64,000 nt of DNA from an uncultured bacterium (GTDB lineage: Bacteria > Bacillota_I > Bacilli_A > RFN20 > CAG-826): positions 722,106 through 786,105 of the forward strand of contig CASDWE010000002.1 of assembly GCA_949284685.1 (NCBI GenBank), given 5' to 3'. A program made the translations under genes and the position numbers. The notes beneath the pieces are model-generated. The model saw only the letters and a list, made by a program, of their open reading frames with translations, was not told where the DNA came from and did no database searches. Shown here piece by piece: positions 1 to 8,673 of the stretch (the first letter of the stretch is position 1; the number at the start of each line of letters is the position of its first letter).

Positions 1-1134
1 AAAAGACTTACTTATATGAATCCGAATTTTAGTTTCATACCGAATGAAACTTTAATATTTTTTGATGAAATACAATCTTTTATGGATGTTATGACCTCTT
101 TAAAATTTTTTGCAATAGATAAGAAGTACGATGTTATTTGTAGTGGTTCGGCACTTGGAATAAACAATAATCATATTTCATCGATTTCTGTTGGATATCA
201 GCAAGAATATATTATGTATCCACTTGATTTTGAAGAATTTCTTTGGGCGGTAGGATATGGTGATGACTTTATTGATATTCTTAGAGAAAAACTTTGTAAT
301 TTAGAGCCATTAGATAAATTAATTCTAAGCATAATTAATGAAAAATTTGATGAATATATAATTTTAGGTGGCATGCCAAAAATAGTAAGCGAATATATAA
401 AATGCAAAAATTTTTCAAAACCATATTATTTGCAAAAACAACTTAGAAAAGATTATTCGAATGATATAAAGCAATATGTTGATGATTTAGACAAATCTAA
501 AGTTGAAAAAGTTTATAACAATATTGCTTTACAATTAGGAAAAGAAAATCACAAGTTTCAATTTACAAAATTAGGACATGGTGCTAGATTTAATAGCTAT
601 TTTGGCTGTTTTGAATGGTTAAAGAGTGCTGGAATAGTACTGGTATGTAATAATGTTATCGACATTCGTTATCCACTGCCTCTTTATGAAGAGGAAGACA
701 ATTTTCGAGCGTATTATCTTGATAGCGGTCTTTTCATTTCTTTTTTTGATACCGACACTAACAAACAACTTCGTGTAGAAAATGAATTTTCAGCATATAA
801 AGGTGCTTTATATGAAAATGTTGTTTTAAGCGAATTATATAAATCTGGTTTTGAAAATATCTTTTTTTATCGTAGTAAAGATTCTACAATCGAACTTGAT
901 TTTTTATTGCAATATAATAGCGAAATAATACCAATCGAAGTAAAAACAAAAAAAGGCAAAACATTATCATTAAATACCGCAATTAATAAATTTGAAGAAA
1001 TTAAATATTCAATCAAATTATCACGACAAAATATTGGTTATACTAATAAAATAATAACTTTGCCTTATGCTTTAACTTTTTTGTTAAAAGATTTTTTAAA
1101 TAGTAATAATTATAAAAAATTAATTAATCAATAA
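1..1134 (+). CDS. AAA_14/DUF4143-type ATP-binding protein, 5' end missing
   Basis: The reading frame is open to the first base, so this is the 3' part of a gene that begins outside the window. The first visible part carries a Walker B-like strand (LIFFDEIQ) followed by a sensor-like stretch (VICSGSALG), as in AAA_14 ATPases; the Walker A must lie upstream. The C-terminal third has the DUF4143 arrangement ELDFLL followed by IPIEVKTKKGK, which resembles a PD-(D/E)XK core. Proteins of this family are common, often variable, in anaerobic Firmicutes, and their substrate is mostly unknown. The stop overlaps the convergent copA end by 11 bases. Family call is good; function is unknown. Confidence 0.8.
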   Translation, partial: KRLTYMNPNFSFIPNETLIFFDEIQSFMDVMTSLKFFAIDKKYDVICSGSALGINNNHISSISVGYQQEYIMYPLDFEEFLWAVGYGDDFIDILREKLCNLEPLDKLILSIINEKFDEYIILGGMPKIVSEYIKCKNFSKPYYLQKQLRKDYSNDIKQYVDDLDKSKVEKVYNNIALQLGKENHKFQFTKLGHGARFNSYFGCFEWLKSAGIVLVCNNVIDIRYPLPLYEEEDNFRAYYLDSGLFISFFDTDTNKQLRVENEFSAYKGALYENVVLSELYKSGFENIFFYRSKDSTIELDFLLQYNSEIIPIEVKTKKGKTLSLNTAINKFEEIKYSIKLSRQNIGYTNKIITLPYALTFLLKDFLNSNNYKKLINQ

Positions 1135-1327
1135 CTTCATAACCAGCGTTTTTAACCGCGGTTTTTAATTCATCTAGATTTAAATTTAGACCTTTAACTT
1201 CCGCGGATTCATTTTCTAAAGAAACATTAACTTCTTTAACTCCTTGGACGACCTTTAATGCGTTAGTGACATGCATAACACAATGTTGACACATCATACC
1301 TTTAATTTTTAATGTTAAATTTTCCAT
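1124..1327 (-). CDS. copZ: Possible separately translated CopZ copper chaperone (internal start within copA)
   Basis: Inside the 3' end of copA, in frame, an ATG at 1327 is preceded by a perfect AGGAGG (1336-1341) with an 8-base spacer. Translation from it gives a 67-residue protein consisting only of one HMA domain with CxxC at residues 13-16, the size of a free CopZ. CopZ-type chaperones carry Cu(I) to CopA. The likely history is adjacent copA and copZ genes whose separating stop was lost, leaving the old ribosome site. Alternative: the site is accidental and only the fusion is made. Confidence 0.45.
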   Translation of the reverse strand: MENLTLKIKGMMCQHCVMHVTNALKVVQGVKEVNVSLENESAEVKGLNLNLDELKTAVKNAGYEVID

Positions 1328-2236
1328 CTTTTCTTCCTCCTTTTGTTTAACATTTTCTATAATTTTGTTTTCTTTAAATTTAAATAAATTTATTGTTAAG
1401 GCATTTAAAACAACAAAAACACTAGAAATAGACATCGCTAAAGATCCAATCATTGGATTAAGTTTTAATTCAGGATTTAAAGGATAAAACATTCCAGTCG
1501 CTAATAAGACACCTATACAGTTATAAAAGAAAGCCCAAAACAAATTACCTTTAATTGTATTTAATGTTCTTTTAGATAATCTAATCGCATTAACAACACC
1601 GATAAGATCATTTTTAATTAAAACTATATCAGCACTTTCTTTTGCAATATCGCTACCTCCTCCAATAGCAATTCCTAAATCAGCGCTTGTTAAAGCTAAA
1701 GCATCATTAACACCATCACCAACCATCGCCACTAAATGTTTATTGTCTATTTTTAAAGAATTAATAATAGTGGATTTTTCAATTGGCAAAACTTCGCTAT
1801 AAACTTTATCAATACCAACTTCATTAGCGATTGCTTGTGCAGTTTTTTGATTGTCTCCTGTTAACATTACAACTTTAATTTGCATATCTTTTAATAACTT
1901 AATTGCGTATTTGCTATTTTCTTTGATTTCATCTTTTAATGCTAAAATAGCTAAAACTTCTTTTTCATCAGCGACATATAATATAGTTTTGCCTTGACTA
2001 GATAATTCATCTATAGAATTTTTAATATTATCATCCAAGTCGATATCTAATCCTTTTTTATTACCAATATAATAAGTAACATTATCGATTCTAGCATATA
2101 AACCTTTTCCATCTTGAGCGATGTAATCTTCTATTTTTAAATTGTTTAAAGCATTATTTTTTTTGCAATATTCGTTAATGGCGTTAGCAAGAGGATGCTC
2201 GCTTAGTGTTTCAATGCTATAAATAATATTTAATAT
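1124..2236 (-). CDS. copA: Copper P-type ATPase CopA, C-terminal part with fused CopZ-like HMA domain
   Basis: This frame continues the ATPase that breaks off near 2236. It begins with the nucleotide-binding-domain motif SEHPLA, then GDGVNDALAL of the P-domain and the last two membrane helices. A CopA would normally end near residues NLFKFKEN; here a short charged linker runs in frame into a complete HMA domain with metal-binding MCQHC. There is no start codon at the top of the segment (first possible TTG at 2038), so it must once have been read with the 2217-3629 part. Removing one base of the A10 run at 2236-2245 joins both into one protein of about 830 residues. Whether the indel is biological, programmed or a sequencing error cannot be told here. 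Confidence 0.85.
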   Translation of the reverse strand: MLNIIYSIETLSEHPLANAINEYCKKNNALNNLKIEDYIAQDGKGLYARIDNVTYYIGNKKGLDIDLDDNIKNSIDELSSQGKTILYVADEKEVLAILALKDEIKENSKYAIKLLKDMQIKVVMLTGDNQKTAQAIANEVGIDKVYSEVLPIEKSTIINSLKIDNKHLVAMVGDGVNDALALTSADLGIAIGGGSDIAKESADIVLIKNDLIGVVNAIRLSKRTLNTIKGNLFWAFFYNCIGVLLATGMFYPLNPELKLNPMIGSLAMSISSVFVVLNALTINLFKFKENKIIENVKQKEEEKMENLTLKIKGMMCQHCVMHVTNALKVVQGVKEVNVSLENESAEVKGLNLNLDELKTAVKNAGYEVID

Positions 2237-3629
2237 TTTTTTTTTGATCTTGTTTTAAATATAAAACATCAGTAACAGTGGGGGAACCATTAGTAATCGT
2301 TCCGGTTTTATCTAATACGACTGTTTTAATCAAATGAGATTTTTCTAATATTTCAGCATTTTTAATTAATAATCCATTGCTTGCTCCTTTTCCAGTCGCG
2401 ACCATAATAGCGACAGGTGTAGCAAGACCTAACGCACAAGGACAAGCAATAACGACAACCGATATTGCAAAATTAAACGCTAATTCAAAATCATAACCAG
2501 CACTTAAAAATCCAATCAAAGTGGCAAGTGCAATTAATAATATCGTAGGAACAAAATATAAAGAAACTTTATCCGCTAATTTGGAAATTGGAGCCTTAGA
2601 ATTACTAGCTTGTTCTACTAATTCAATAATAGTGTTAATAGAAGTATCTTTTCCAACTTTTAAAGCTTTAATTAAAATATAACCACTAGTTAATATTGTT
2701 GATGAATAAACACTATCTCCTTCTTTTTTAAAAGCAGGAATAGATTCGCCTGTAATTGTTGATTCATCTATTGAAGCACTGCCTTTAATGATTTCGCCAT
2801 CAATTGGTATAGATTCGCCTTTTTTAACTACGACTATATCTTTTACTTTGACTTTTTCTATATCGACAACTTTTTCTTCCTCATTAATTAATAATATTGC
2901 TTTTTTAGGAGCTAAATCCATCATTTTTTCTACAGCTTTAGTAGTTCTTTTTTTGGCTAGTCCTTCAAAATATTTACCTAAACTTACTAAAGTTAAAATC
3001 ATCGCAGCGCTTTCAAAATATAAATTGTGTGTATAATCTAAAACATCTATATTATGGCTTAAGCCATATCCGATTTGATAAATTGCATATACACCATATA
3101 TTAACGATGCACACGCTCCTATCGCTATTAAACTATCCATGTTAGGTGATAATTTAAACAATCTTAAAAAACCATTTTTAAAATATTTTGCATAAATTAT
3201 CAAACTTGGAATGGTTAATAAGAGTTGAGTAAATGCAAAGGCAAGTGGATTTTCTTTTGGACTTAAAAAATCTGGAAGAGGTAATCCAATCATATGTCCC
3301 ATTGAAACATACATTAATATAATTAAAAAAACAAAACTAATAATTAATTTGATTAAATCCAAATCAATTTTTTTCTTTTTTGTTTCGCGTTTTGTAGAAA
3401 CTAAATTATTTTCTTTCTTATCGACTATGGAAGCTTTATATCCTTGTTTTTCAACACTTGAAATTATATCTTCGACACTTAAAACATTTTCATCAAAGTC
3501 AACATTCATTGAATTAGACAAAAGATTGACATTGACCTTTTTAATTCCATTTAATTTTTCAACAGCTTTTTGAACGTGAGCTTGGCATGAAGCACAAGTC
3601 ATGCCTTCAATATTAAACTTTAATTCCAT
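2217..3629 (-). CDS. copA: Copper-translocating P-type ATPase CopA, N-terminal part (frameshifted)
   Basis: Exports Cu(I) across the cytoplasmic membrane using ATP. An N-terminal HMA domain has CxxC at residues 12-15. Membrane helices follow, then the actuator motif TGES, the copper-specific CPC at 396-398 in a helix, and the phosphorylation motif DKTGT starting near 440. The frame then ends early at 2217 because of a homopolymer of ten A (2236-2245 on this strand); the missing nucleotide-binding domain is found in the adjacent frame. Start ATG overlaps the csoR stop (TAATG), so the two are translationally coupled and controlled by CsoR. Confidence 0.9.
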   Translation of the reverse strand: MELKFNIEGMTCASCQAHVQKAVEKLNGIKKVNVNLLSNSMNVDFDENVLSVEDIISSVEKQGYKASIVDKKENNLVSTKRETKKKKIDLDLIKLIISFVFLIILMYVSMGHMIGLPLPDFLSPKENPLAFAFTQLLLTIPSLIIYAKYFKNGFLRLFKLSPNMDSLIAIGACASLIYGVYAIYQIGYGLSHNIDVLDYTHNLYFESAAMILTLVSLGKYFEGLAKKRTTKAVEKMMDLAPKKAILLINEEEKVVDIEKVKVKDIVVVKKGESIPIDGEIIKGSASIDESTITGESIPAFKKEGDSVYSSTILTSGYILIKALKVGKDTSINTIIELVEQASNSKAPISKLADKVSLYFVPTILLIALATLIGFLSAGYDFELAFNFAISVVVIACPCALGLATPVAIMVATGKGASNGLLIKNAEILEKSHLIKTVVLDKTGTITNGSPTVTDVLYLKQDQKKNIKYYL

Positions 3630-3919
3630 TATTGAAACCTTTTAAATAAATCGGAAATTTCATCTATAACAGATTCATTTCCATTTTTAATATTTTCGAT
3701 AATACATGTGTGAAGATGTCGATCTAATATTTGATTAGCTAAACTTTTAATAGCCTTATCCACTGCGGATAATTGTATTAAAATATCATCGCAATACCTA
3801 TTATTTTCTATCATGTTTTTTATTCCATTTATTTGTCCTTGAATACGATTTATTCTTTTGCATAAATCTAATTTTTCTTCATCATTTCTAATTGTTGTTA
3901 AATTATGTTTTGCTTTCAT
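3629..3919 (-). CDS. csoR: CsoR-family copper-sensing transcriptional repressor
   Basis: A 96-residue all-helical DUF156 protein. The Cu(I) ligands of CsoR are present with the right spacing: Cys43, His68 and Cys72 (C-x24-H-x3-C). Longer forms reaching 3994 are possible, but the ATG at 3919 has a GAGG ribosome site and gives the normal family length. It is the first gene of csoR-copA and lies just downstream of a palindrome (3942-3962) that is probably its operator. Related CstR proteins sense persulfide, which matters because a CoA-disulfide reductase-rhodanese gene lies on the other side, but linkage to copA favours copper. Confidence 0.9.
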   Translation of the reverse strand: MKAKHNLTTIRNDEEKLDLCKRINRIQGQINGIKNMIENNRYCDDILIQLSAVDKAIKSLANQILDRHLHTCIIENIKNGNESVIDEISDLFKRFQ

Positions 3920-3941
3920 TGTTATTACCTCAATTAATATA

Positions 3942-3962
3942 ATATACCTACCTAGGGTATAT
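3942..3962 (-). promoter_or_regulatory. Probable CsoR operator
   Basis: Perfect inverted repeat ATATACC / GGTATAT with a 7-base centre (tacctag), 23 bases before the csoR start. CsoR operators are pseudo-palindromes with short G/C tracts in such arms. Its location fits autorepression of csoR-copA. Confidence 0.65.
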
Positions 3963-4008
3963 ATCAAATGATATGTTAATAAAATAATTGACAATCAAAA
4001 ACAGATAA

Positions 4009-4155
4009 TACAAAATATACTTAGATGAATTGGAATACAGGGGTGCATATAATTTAAGTATTTATTTAACATTAGTGGATAAAACACAATTGTTATCTGG
4101 AGAAACTATTTGTCGTTTAATAGGCGAAGATAATAATAGAAGTACTTTTATGTGA
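4009..4155 (+). other. Unrecognised open frame without start codon in the csoR-cdr gap
   Basis: Between the copper operator and the next gene, one frame is open for about 48 codons (ending at the TGA at 4153-4155) and has protein-like composition, but has no ATG, GTG or TTG start with a ribosome site. It may be the tail of a lost gene or chance. I do not recognise it. Confidence 0.2.
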
Positions 4156-4202
4156 TAATTTTAAGCAATTTAAAAAAAGATTAAATTTTAAGGGAAACAA
4201 AT

Positions 4203-5825
4203 ATGAAAACAATTATTATTGGTGGTGTTGCGTTAGGGGCATCCTGTGCGGCTAGATTAAAAAGATTAAGACCATTAGATGAAGTAATTATTATAGAAAA
4301 AGGAAAATATCCATCTTTTGCCAATTGCGGTCTTCCTTATTTTTTAAGCGGTGAAATAAAAGATATATCAGATTTAATAGTCACCGATGTTCAAACATTA
4401 AAAAATAAATATGGAATTGATGTAAGAATAAATCATGAAGTTATTAATATTTTTCCAAATTTAAATAAAATAAAGGTTAAAAATTTATTAACTAATGAAA
4501 CATTTGAATTATCATACGATAATTTGGTTTTAGCGATGGGTGCAAAAGAGATTGATTTAGGTTTTAAAAATATTGATAATGTTTATTTTTTAAGAACTAT
4601 TGAAGACGCTGCTAGGTTAAAAGATAGACTAAAAACTATAAAAGAAATCACGGTTGTCGGAGGCGGATTTATTGGTTTAGAAGCGATAGATAATATTTTA
4701 AAAATGAATGTAAAAGTTAATTTAATTGAAGCTAAAGATCATCTATCAAATTTAGATAAAGATATGGCAACATTTTTAAAGAAAATTTTAATAAATAAAG
4801 GTGTTAATTTATATTTAAATGAAAAACTTGTAAACATCACGACAAATCAGGATAAAACTTTAACAATTAAAACAAATAAATCTCTTATCAAAAGTGAAGC
4901 GGTTTTGCTATCTATTGGAGTAAAACCAAATGTTGATTTGATTAGAAATAGCGCTGTTGAATTAGATGAATTTAATGCAGTTAAAGTAAATGATAAATTA
5001 CAAACTAATTTTAAAAATATTTATGCTGGGGGAGATTTGATAACTAATAAATGTGTAGTTAATGATGAATATGTTTATTCTCCTCTTGCAGGGTTTGCTA
5101 ATAAACATGGACGAATTATCGCTAATAACATTGCAAATCTTGAATATTTTCGTCAAAAAGTAACTTTAGCAAGTGTTTTTAAATTTGATGAATATACTTT
5201 TGCTAGTGTTGGCTTAAACGAAGATTTGTTAAAAAGATTTAATATGAAATATCACTCTATTTATCAAAATGGAAATTCACACGCTACATATTATCCAAAC
5301 GCTACCTCAGTTATTACAAAAATTTTATACGATGATAATGGTAAAATTTTAGGTGGACAATTTATTGGAAAAAATTTAGTGGATAAGCGTTTAGATGTTT
5401 TATCAAATATAATTTTAAAAGGTGGAACATATAAAGATTTAATGGAAATTGAATCTTGTTATTCTCCAATTTATAGTAGCGCAAAAGATATTTTAAATTT
5501 TTCCGGATTTATTATTGATAATATCTTAAATATGAATCTTAAAACAATTTCTCCAATAGATATAAAACAAATTGAAAATGATGTTTTCATTATTGATGTT
5601 AGAAATAAATCTATGTATGACAAGGGTCATATTGGAAACGCTATTAACATACCATTAGAAAGTCTTTTAAATAACTTGGATAAATTAGATAAAAACAAAA
5701 CAATTTATATTCATTGTCAAGTCGGAATAACTTCTTATAATGCTTGCTGCAAATTAAAAGCGCTCGGTTATGATGTCTGTAATGTTATGGGTGGCTATTC
5801 TTTATATCAGTTGTTAAACGAATAA
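4203..5825 (+). CDS. cdr: CoA-disulfide reductase / FAD-dependent pyridine nucleotide-disulfide oxidoreductase with C-terminal rhodanese domain
   Basis: A 540-residue two-domain flavoenzyme. Residues 1 to about 445 form the CoADR core: N-terminal FAD motif GGVALGAS, single redox Cys42 in SFANCGLPY, a second dinucleotide site VVGGGFIGLEA and the FAD motif YAGGD. The last ~90 residues are a rhodanese domain with the persulfide-carrying Cys505 in HCQVGITS. Such fusions reduce CoA disulfide, CoA persulfide or polysulfides with NAD(P)H and keep low-molecular-weight thiols reduced. GGGAAACAA before the ATG acts as ribosome site. It is divergent from csoR-copA and its stop overlaps the CarD-like gene by 12 bases. 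Confidence 0.88.
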   Translation: MKTIIIGGVALGASCAARLKRLRPLDEVIIIEKGKYPSFANCGLPYFLSGEIKDISDLIVTDVQTLKNKYGIDVRINHEVINIFPNLNKIKVKNLLTNETFELSYDNLVLAMGAKEIDLGFKNIDNVYFLRTIEDAARLKDRLKTIKEITVVGGGFIGLEAIDNILKMNVKVNLIEAKDHLSNLDKDMATFLKKILINKGVNLYLNEKLVNITTNQDKTLTIKTNKSLIKSEAVLLSIGVKPNVDLIRNSAVELDEFNAVKVNDKLQTNFKNIYAGGDLITNKCVVNDEYVYSPLAGFANKHGRIIANNIANLEYFRQKVTLASVFKFDEYTFASVGLNEDLLKRFNMKYHSIYQNGNSHATYYPNATSVITKILYDDNGKILGGQFIGKNLVDKRLDVLSNIILKGGTYKDLMEIESCYSPIYSSAKDILNFSGFIIDNILNMNLKTISPIDIKQIENDVFIIDVRNKSMYDKGHIGNAINIPLESLLNNLDKLDKNKTIYIHCQVGITSYNACCKLKALGYDVCNVMGGYSLYQLLNE

Positions 5826-6338
5826 TTGATAATTTACATTTTCAATAATGAAAGTATATGCCTCATCAAGAGGAATTTTAAAAGCAAAACTTACTGCTTC
5901 TTTTACTATATAACTTGCTTTTTGCAAAATTTCACCATCAGAAGATGATAAATGTTTTTTTTCTAATCGCAATTCGTGAGATTTTTTTGTTAAACAAACA
6001 ATTAGATTAATTATATCCATTATATTATGAGAATGCAGGCAAGAAGTGAATAATTCTTGTCTCTCTCTTTTATTAGCGTTCCATTCTATTGTTTTTGGTT
6101 TTGTTTTTATTGCATTTAAAATTTGATCTTGGCTTAGTGTCGATAAAATATTAGAAAGTTGAGAAGGATTATCAAGGGGAACAAAAACTTTAACAGAGTT
6201 TTTTGGATTAATTGATTGAAGGGTTAAATAATCTTTACTAGATTCATCTTCGCCCATTGTTACAGTTTCTAAGACCTGGCATATTCCTAAAGAAACATAA
6301 TATACATAAGATCCCATTTTAATCTCTTCTTTTTTCAT
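5814..6338 (-). CDS. CarD/CdnL-like transcription regulator
   Basis: A 174-residue protein. Its N-terminal ~65 residues match the CarD/CdnL/TRCF RNA-polymerase-interaction module: MGSYVYYVSLGICQV for the usual opening strand, then YLTL and VFVPLDN. The rest is helical, as in CdnL. Such proteins bind the RNA polymerase beta subunit and stabilise open promoter complexes, especially at rRNA promoters. ATG at 6338 is chosen over 6353 because GGAGG lies 6 bases upstream. A TATAAT on this strand (6401-6406) can serve as its -10. Confidence 0.75.
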   Translation of the reverse strand: MKKEEIKMGSYVYYVSLGICQVLETVTMGEDESSKDYLTLQSINPKNSVKVFVPLDNPSQLSNILSTLSQDQILNAIKTKPKTIEWNANKRERQELFTSCLHSHNIMDIINLIVCLTKKSHELRLEKKHLSSSDGEILQKASYIVKEAVSFAFKIPLDEAYTFIIENVNYQLFV

Positions 6339-6400
6339 GTCACACCTCCACAATATTATTTTTAAAGATCTAAGTGGGTCAAAATCAAAAGTTCTAATTT

Positions 6401-6406
6401 ATTATA
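6401..6406 (-). promoter_or_regulatory. Candidate -10 box of the CarD-like gene
   Basis: TATAAT on the minus strand in the divergent gap, about 60 bases before the start. No clear -35 was recognised. Confidence 0.4.
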
Positions 6407-6484
6407 CCATAGAAAATTATTTTTTTGTTTTACTAAAATTTTAAATTTAACAAAAATTAAGGACACAACAAATATTTTTTGAAG

Positions 6485-6490
6485 TATAAT
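6485..6490 (+). promoter_or_regulatory. Candidate -10 box of the enoate reductase-like gene
   Basis: TATAAT 25 bases before the chosen ATG (6516), followed by a TGAGG ribosome site. The -35 is weak (AGGACA, 19 bases upstream). Confidence 0.45.
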
Positions 6491-6515
6491 TAATATAGAT
6501 TGTGAGGAAATGCAT

Positions 6516-8570
6516 ATGGATAAAAAATATGAACCATTATTTACTCCATTTAAAATCGGAAATGTCGAAATAAAAAATCGTATCGTCATGTGTCCGATGG
6601 GTGGAACATCACTTTTTGGTTGGATGGAACCAAATCATTTTGATAAGGTGGCTAGCGAATTTTTTGAAATGATTTCCAAAAATAATGTTGGTCTTATCAT
6701 TCCTGGAATTGCCCCTTTAAAAGACACTATTGGTGGAAGATGGCTTTATCAAAATAAAAAGATGTTTAAACAACTAAAACCATATATGGATAAGATTCAT
6801 CAGACTGGCGCAAAATTGTTTGTTCAATTAACAGCGGGATTTGGTCGTAGTTTTGCTATTACCGATGCGATGGTATTACTATTAAAAAATAAAGTTGTTG
6901 GAGCTTTAGCAAAACCTATTGTTGATGCTTCCTATCTTTGTGCAGCACCTAGTGAATTACCTTCAAGATGGGCTAACGATATTATTTGTCGTGCTTTAAA
7001 AAAAGAAGAAATTCAAGAAATGGTAGATGCTTTTGCTAAAACAGCAAAATTATGTCAAGAAGCTGGTGTTGATGGTGTAGAAGTTCACGCTGTCCACGAA
7101 GGATATTTATTGGACCAATTCACGATGGATTATACTAATAAAAGAACAGATGAATATGGTGGAAGTTTTGAAAATAGATATCGTTTTGCTTGTGATGTTG
7201 TAAAAGCAATTAAAAAAGAATGTGGTAAAGATTATCCAGTTTCATTAAGATATTCAGTTGTTTCAAAAACAAAAGATTTCTGCTATGGTGCTTTACCTGG
7301 TGAAAAATTTAAAGAAATTGGTCGCGACATGGCTGAAAGTGAAAAAGCCGCTAAATATTTGCAAGATGCTGGTTATGATATGTTAAATGCTGATAATGGA
7401 ACTTATGATGCATGGTATTGGGCTCATCCACCAGCATATATGCCTAAAAATTGTAACCTAGAAGAAGTTGCAAATATTAAAAAATTTGTTGACATACCTG
7501 TTGTTTGTGCTGGTAAGATGGATCCTGTTGATGCTGCAAAAGCAATCAAAGAAGGTAAAATTGATGCGATGGGTGTTGCTCGACAATTCCTTTGCGATCC
7601 AGAATGGGTTAGCAAATTAATTGAAAATCGTTTAGAAGATATTCGTCCATGCATTGCTTGTCATAACGCCTGCTTTGTCATGGCTAAATCAAAATCAACC
7701 GCTAATTGTGCAAGTATGGAAGATGTTTCACACATGTCAAGATGTGCATTAAATCCTATGACCATGCAAGGTCATAAATATGACATTATTCCTGCTAAAA
7801 AAATTAAAAGAGTTGCCGTTGTTGGTGGCGGTATTGGCGGTATGGAAGCTGCACGTGTTGCCGCATTGCGTGGACATAAAGTTACCATTTATGAAAAGAG
7901 CGATGTTTTAGGTGGTGTATTTATAGCAGCATCTAATTTTGATTTTAAAGAAAAAGATAAACTTTTAATTAAATGGTATATTCGTCAAATTGAAAAATTG
8001 CCGATCGAAGTTAAATTAAATTATGAAGTTAAAGATGTTTCTTCTCTTGATGCTGATGAGGTAATTATTGCCACAGGTGGTAAAGCTAAACAACTTCACA
8101 TTCCTGGTATTGAAAACGCTATAGAAGCTGTCGATTATTTATCTAGCAATAAAAAAGTTGGTAAAACCGTTGTCGTTATCGGTGGTGGACTGACTGGATG
8201 TGAAATTGCTTACGATTTGCATAAAAATGGTCATAATCCTATTATTGTCGAAATGTTAGATGATTTAATTGTTTCTAAAACTATCTCATTAGCGAATTCT
8301 AGTTATTTAAGAGACTATTTTAAAACTAATAATGTTGAAGTTTGTTTAAATAGTAAAGTTAATGAAATTAGTAAAAATGGTGTTAAAGTTTTAACAAACG
8401 ATGGAACGGTTAAAGAAATAAAATGTGATGATGTAATAGTTTCTATTGGATATAACCCAAATCCATTAGCAAGAAAATCATTACACGTTCATCTAGTTGG
8501 TGATTGTTATGAAATAGGCAATTTAAGAAATGTCATTTGGAGAGCCTATAAAGTCGCAGAATCAATTTAA
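6516..8570 (+). CDS. NADH:flavin oxidoreductase, 2-enoate reductase / BaiCD-like
   Basis: A 684-residue enzyme with the three-part build of 2-enoate and 2,4-dienoyl-CoA reductases. Residues 1-365 are an old-yellow-enzyme FMN barrel, with the signature NKRTDEYGGS. Next is a [4Fe-4S] ligand set CIACHNAC plus a later Cys in SRCALNP. The C-terminal part has an FAD site (VAVVGGGIGGMEA) and an NAD(P)H site (VVVIGGGLTGCE). Such enzymes reduce activated C=C bonds of fatty, aromatic or bile acids in anaerobes; the substrate here cannot be read. ATG 6516 is preferred over 6510 because the GAGG then sits 8 bases away. It stands alone with its own terminator. Confidence 0.88.
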   Translation: MDKKYEPLFTPFKIGNVEIKNRIVMCPMGGTSLFGWMEPNHFDKVASEFFEMISKNNVGLIIPGIAPLKDTIGGRWLYQNKKMFKQLKPYMDKIHQTGAKLFVQLTAGFGRSFAITDAMVLLLKNKVVGALAKPIVDASYLCAAPSELPSRWANDIICRALKKEEIQEMVDAFAKTAKLCQEAGVDGVEVHAVHEGYLLDQFTMDYTNKRTDEYGGSFENRYRFACDVVKAIKKECGKDYPVSLRYSVVSKTKDFCYGALPGEKFKEIGRDMAESEKAAKYLQDAGYDMLNADNGTYDAWYWAHPPAYMPKNCNLEEVANIKKFVDIPVVCAGKMDPVDAAKAIKEGKIDAMGVARQFLCDPEWVSKLIENRLEDIRPCIACHNACFVMAKSKSTANCASMEDVSHMSRCALNPMTMQGHKYDIIPAKKIKRVAVVGGGIGGMEAARVAALRGHKVTIYEKSDVLGGVFIAASNFDFKEKDKLLIKWYIRQIEKLPIEVKLNYEVKDVSSLDADEVIIATGGKAKQLHIPGIENAIEAVDYLSSNKKVGKTVVVIGGGLTGCEIAYDLHKNGHNPIIVEMLDDLIVSKTISLANSSYLRDYFKTNNVEVCLNSKVNEISKNGVKVLTNDGTVKEIKCDDVIVSIGYNPNPLARKSLHVHLVGDCYEIGNLRNVIWRAYKVAESI

Positions 8571-8589
8571 CTTAGTATTAAATTTTCTT

Positions 8590-8622
8590 AAGAAATCGTC
8601 GTTTTGGCGATTTCTTTTTTTA
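8590..8622 (+). terminator. Rho-independent terminator of the enoate reductase-like gene
   Basis: Stem AGAAATCG (8591-8598) pairs with CGATTTCT (8608-8615) across a 9-base loop, followed by a run of T. Confidence 0.85.
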
Positions 8623-8660
8623 TTTTTATGCAAATGATTTTAAATTTATTAAAAATATGT

Positions 8661-8666
8661 TATAAA
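8661..8666 (+). promoter_or_regulatory. -10 box of surE, probably leaderless
   Basis: TATAAA ends 7 bases before the surE ATG and no ribosome site is present, so transcription would start at or next to the A of the start codon. Confidence 0.5.
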
Positions 8667-8673
8667 AACATAC

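Noticed and set aside
4009-4155. Small gene between csoR and cdr
   Set aside because: No start codon or ribosome site, and no recognised domain; kept only as a low-confidence open frame.
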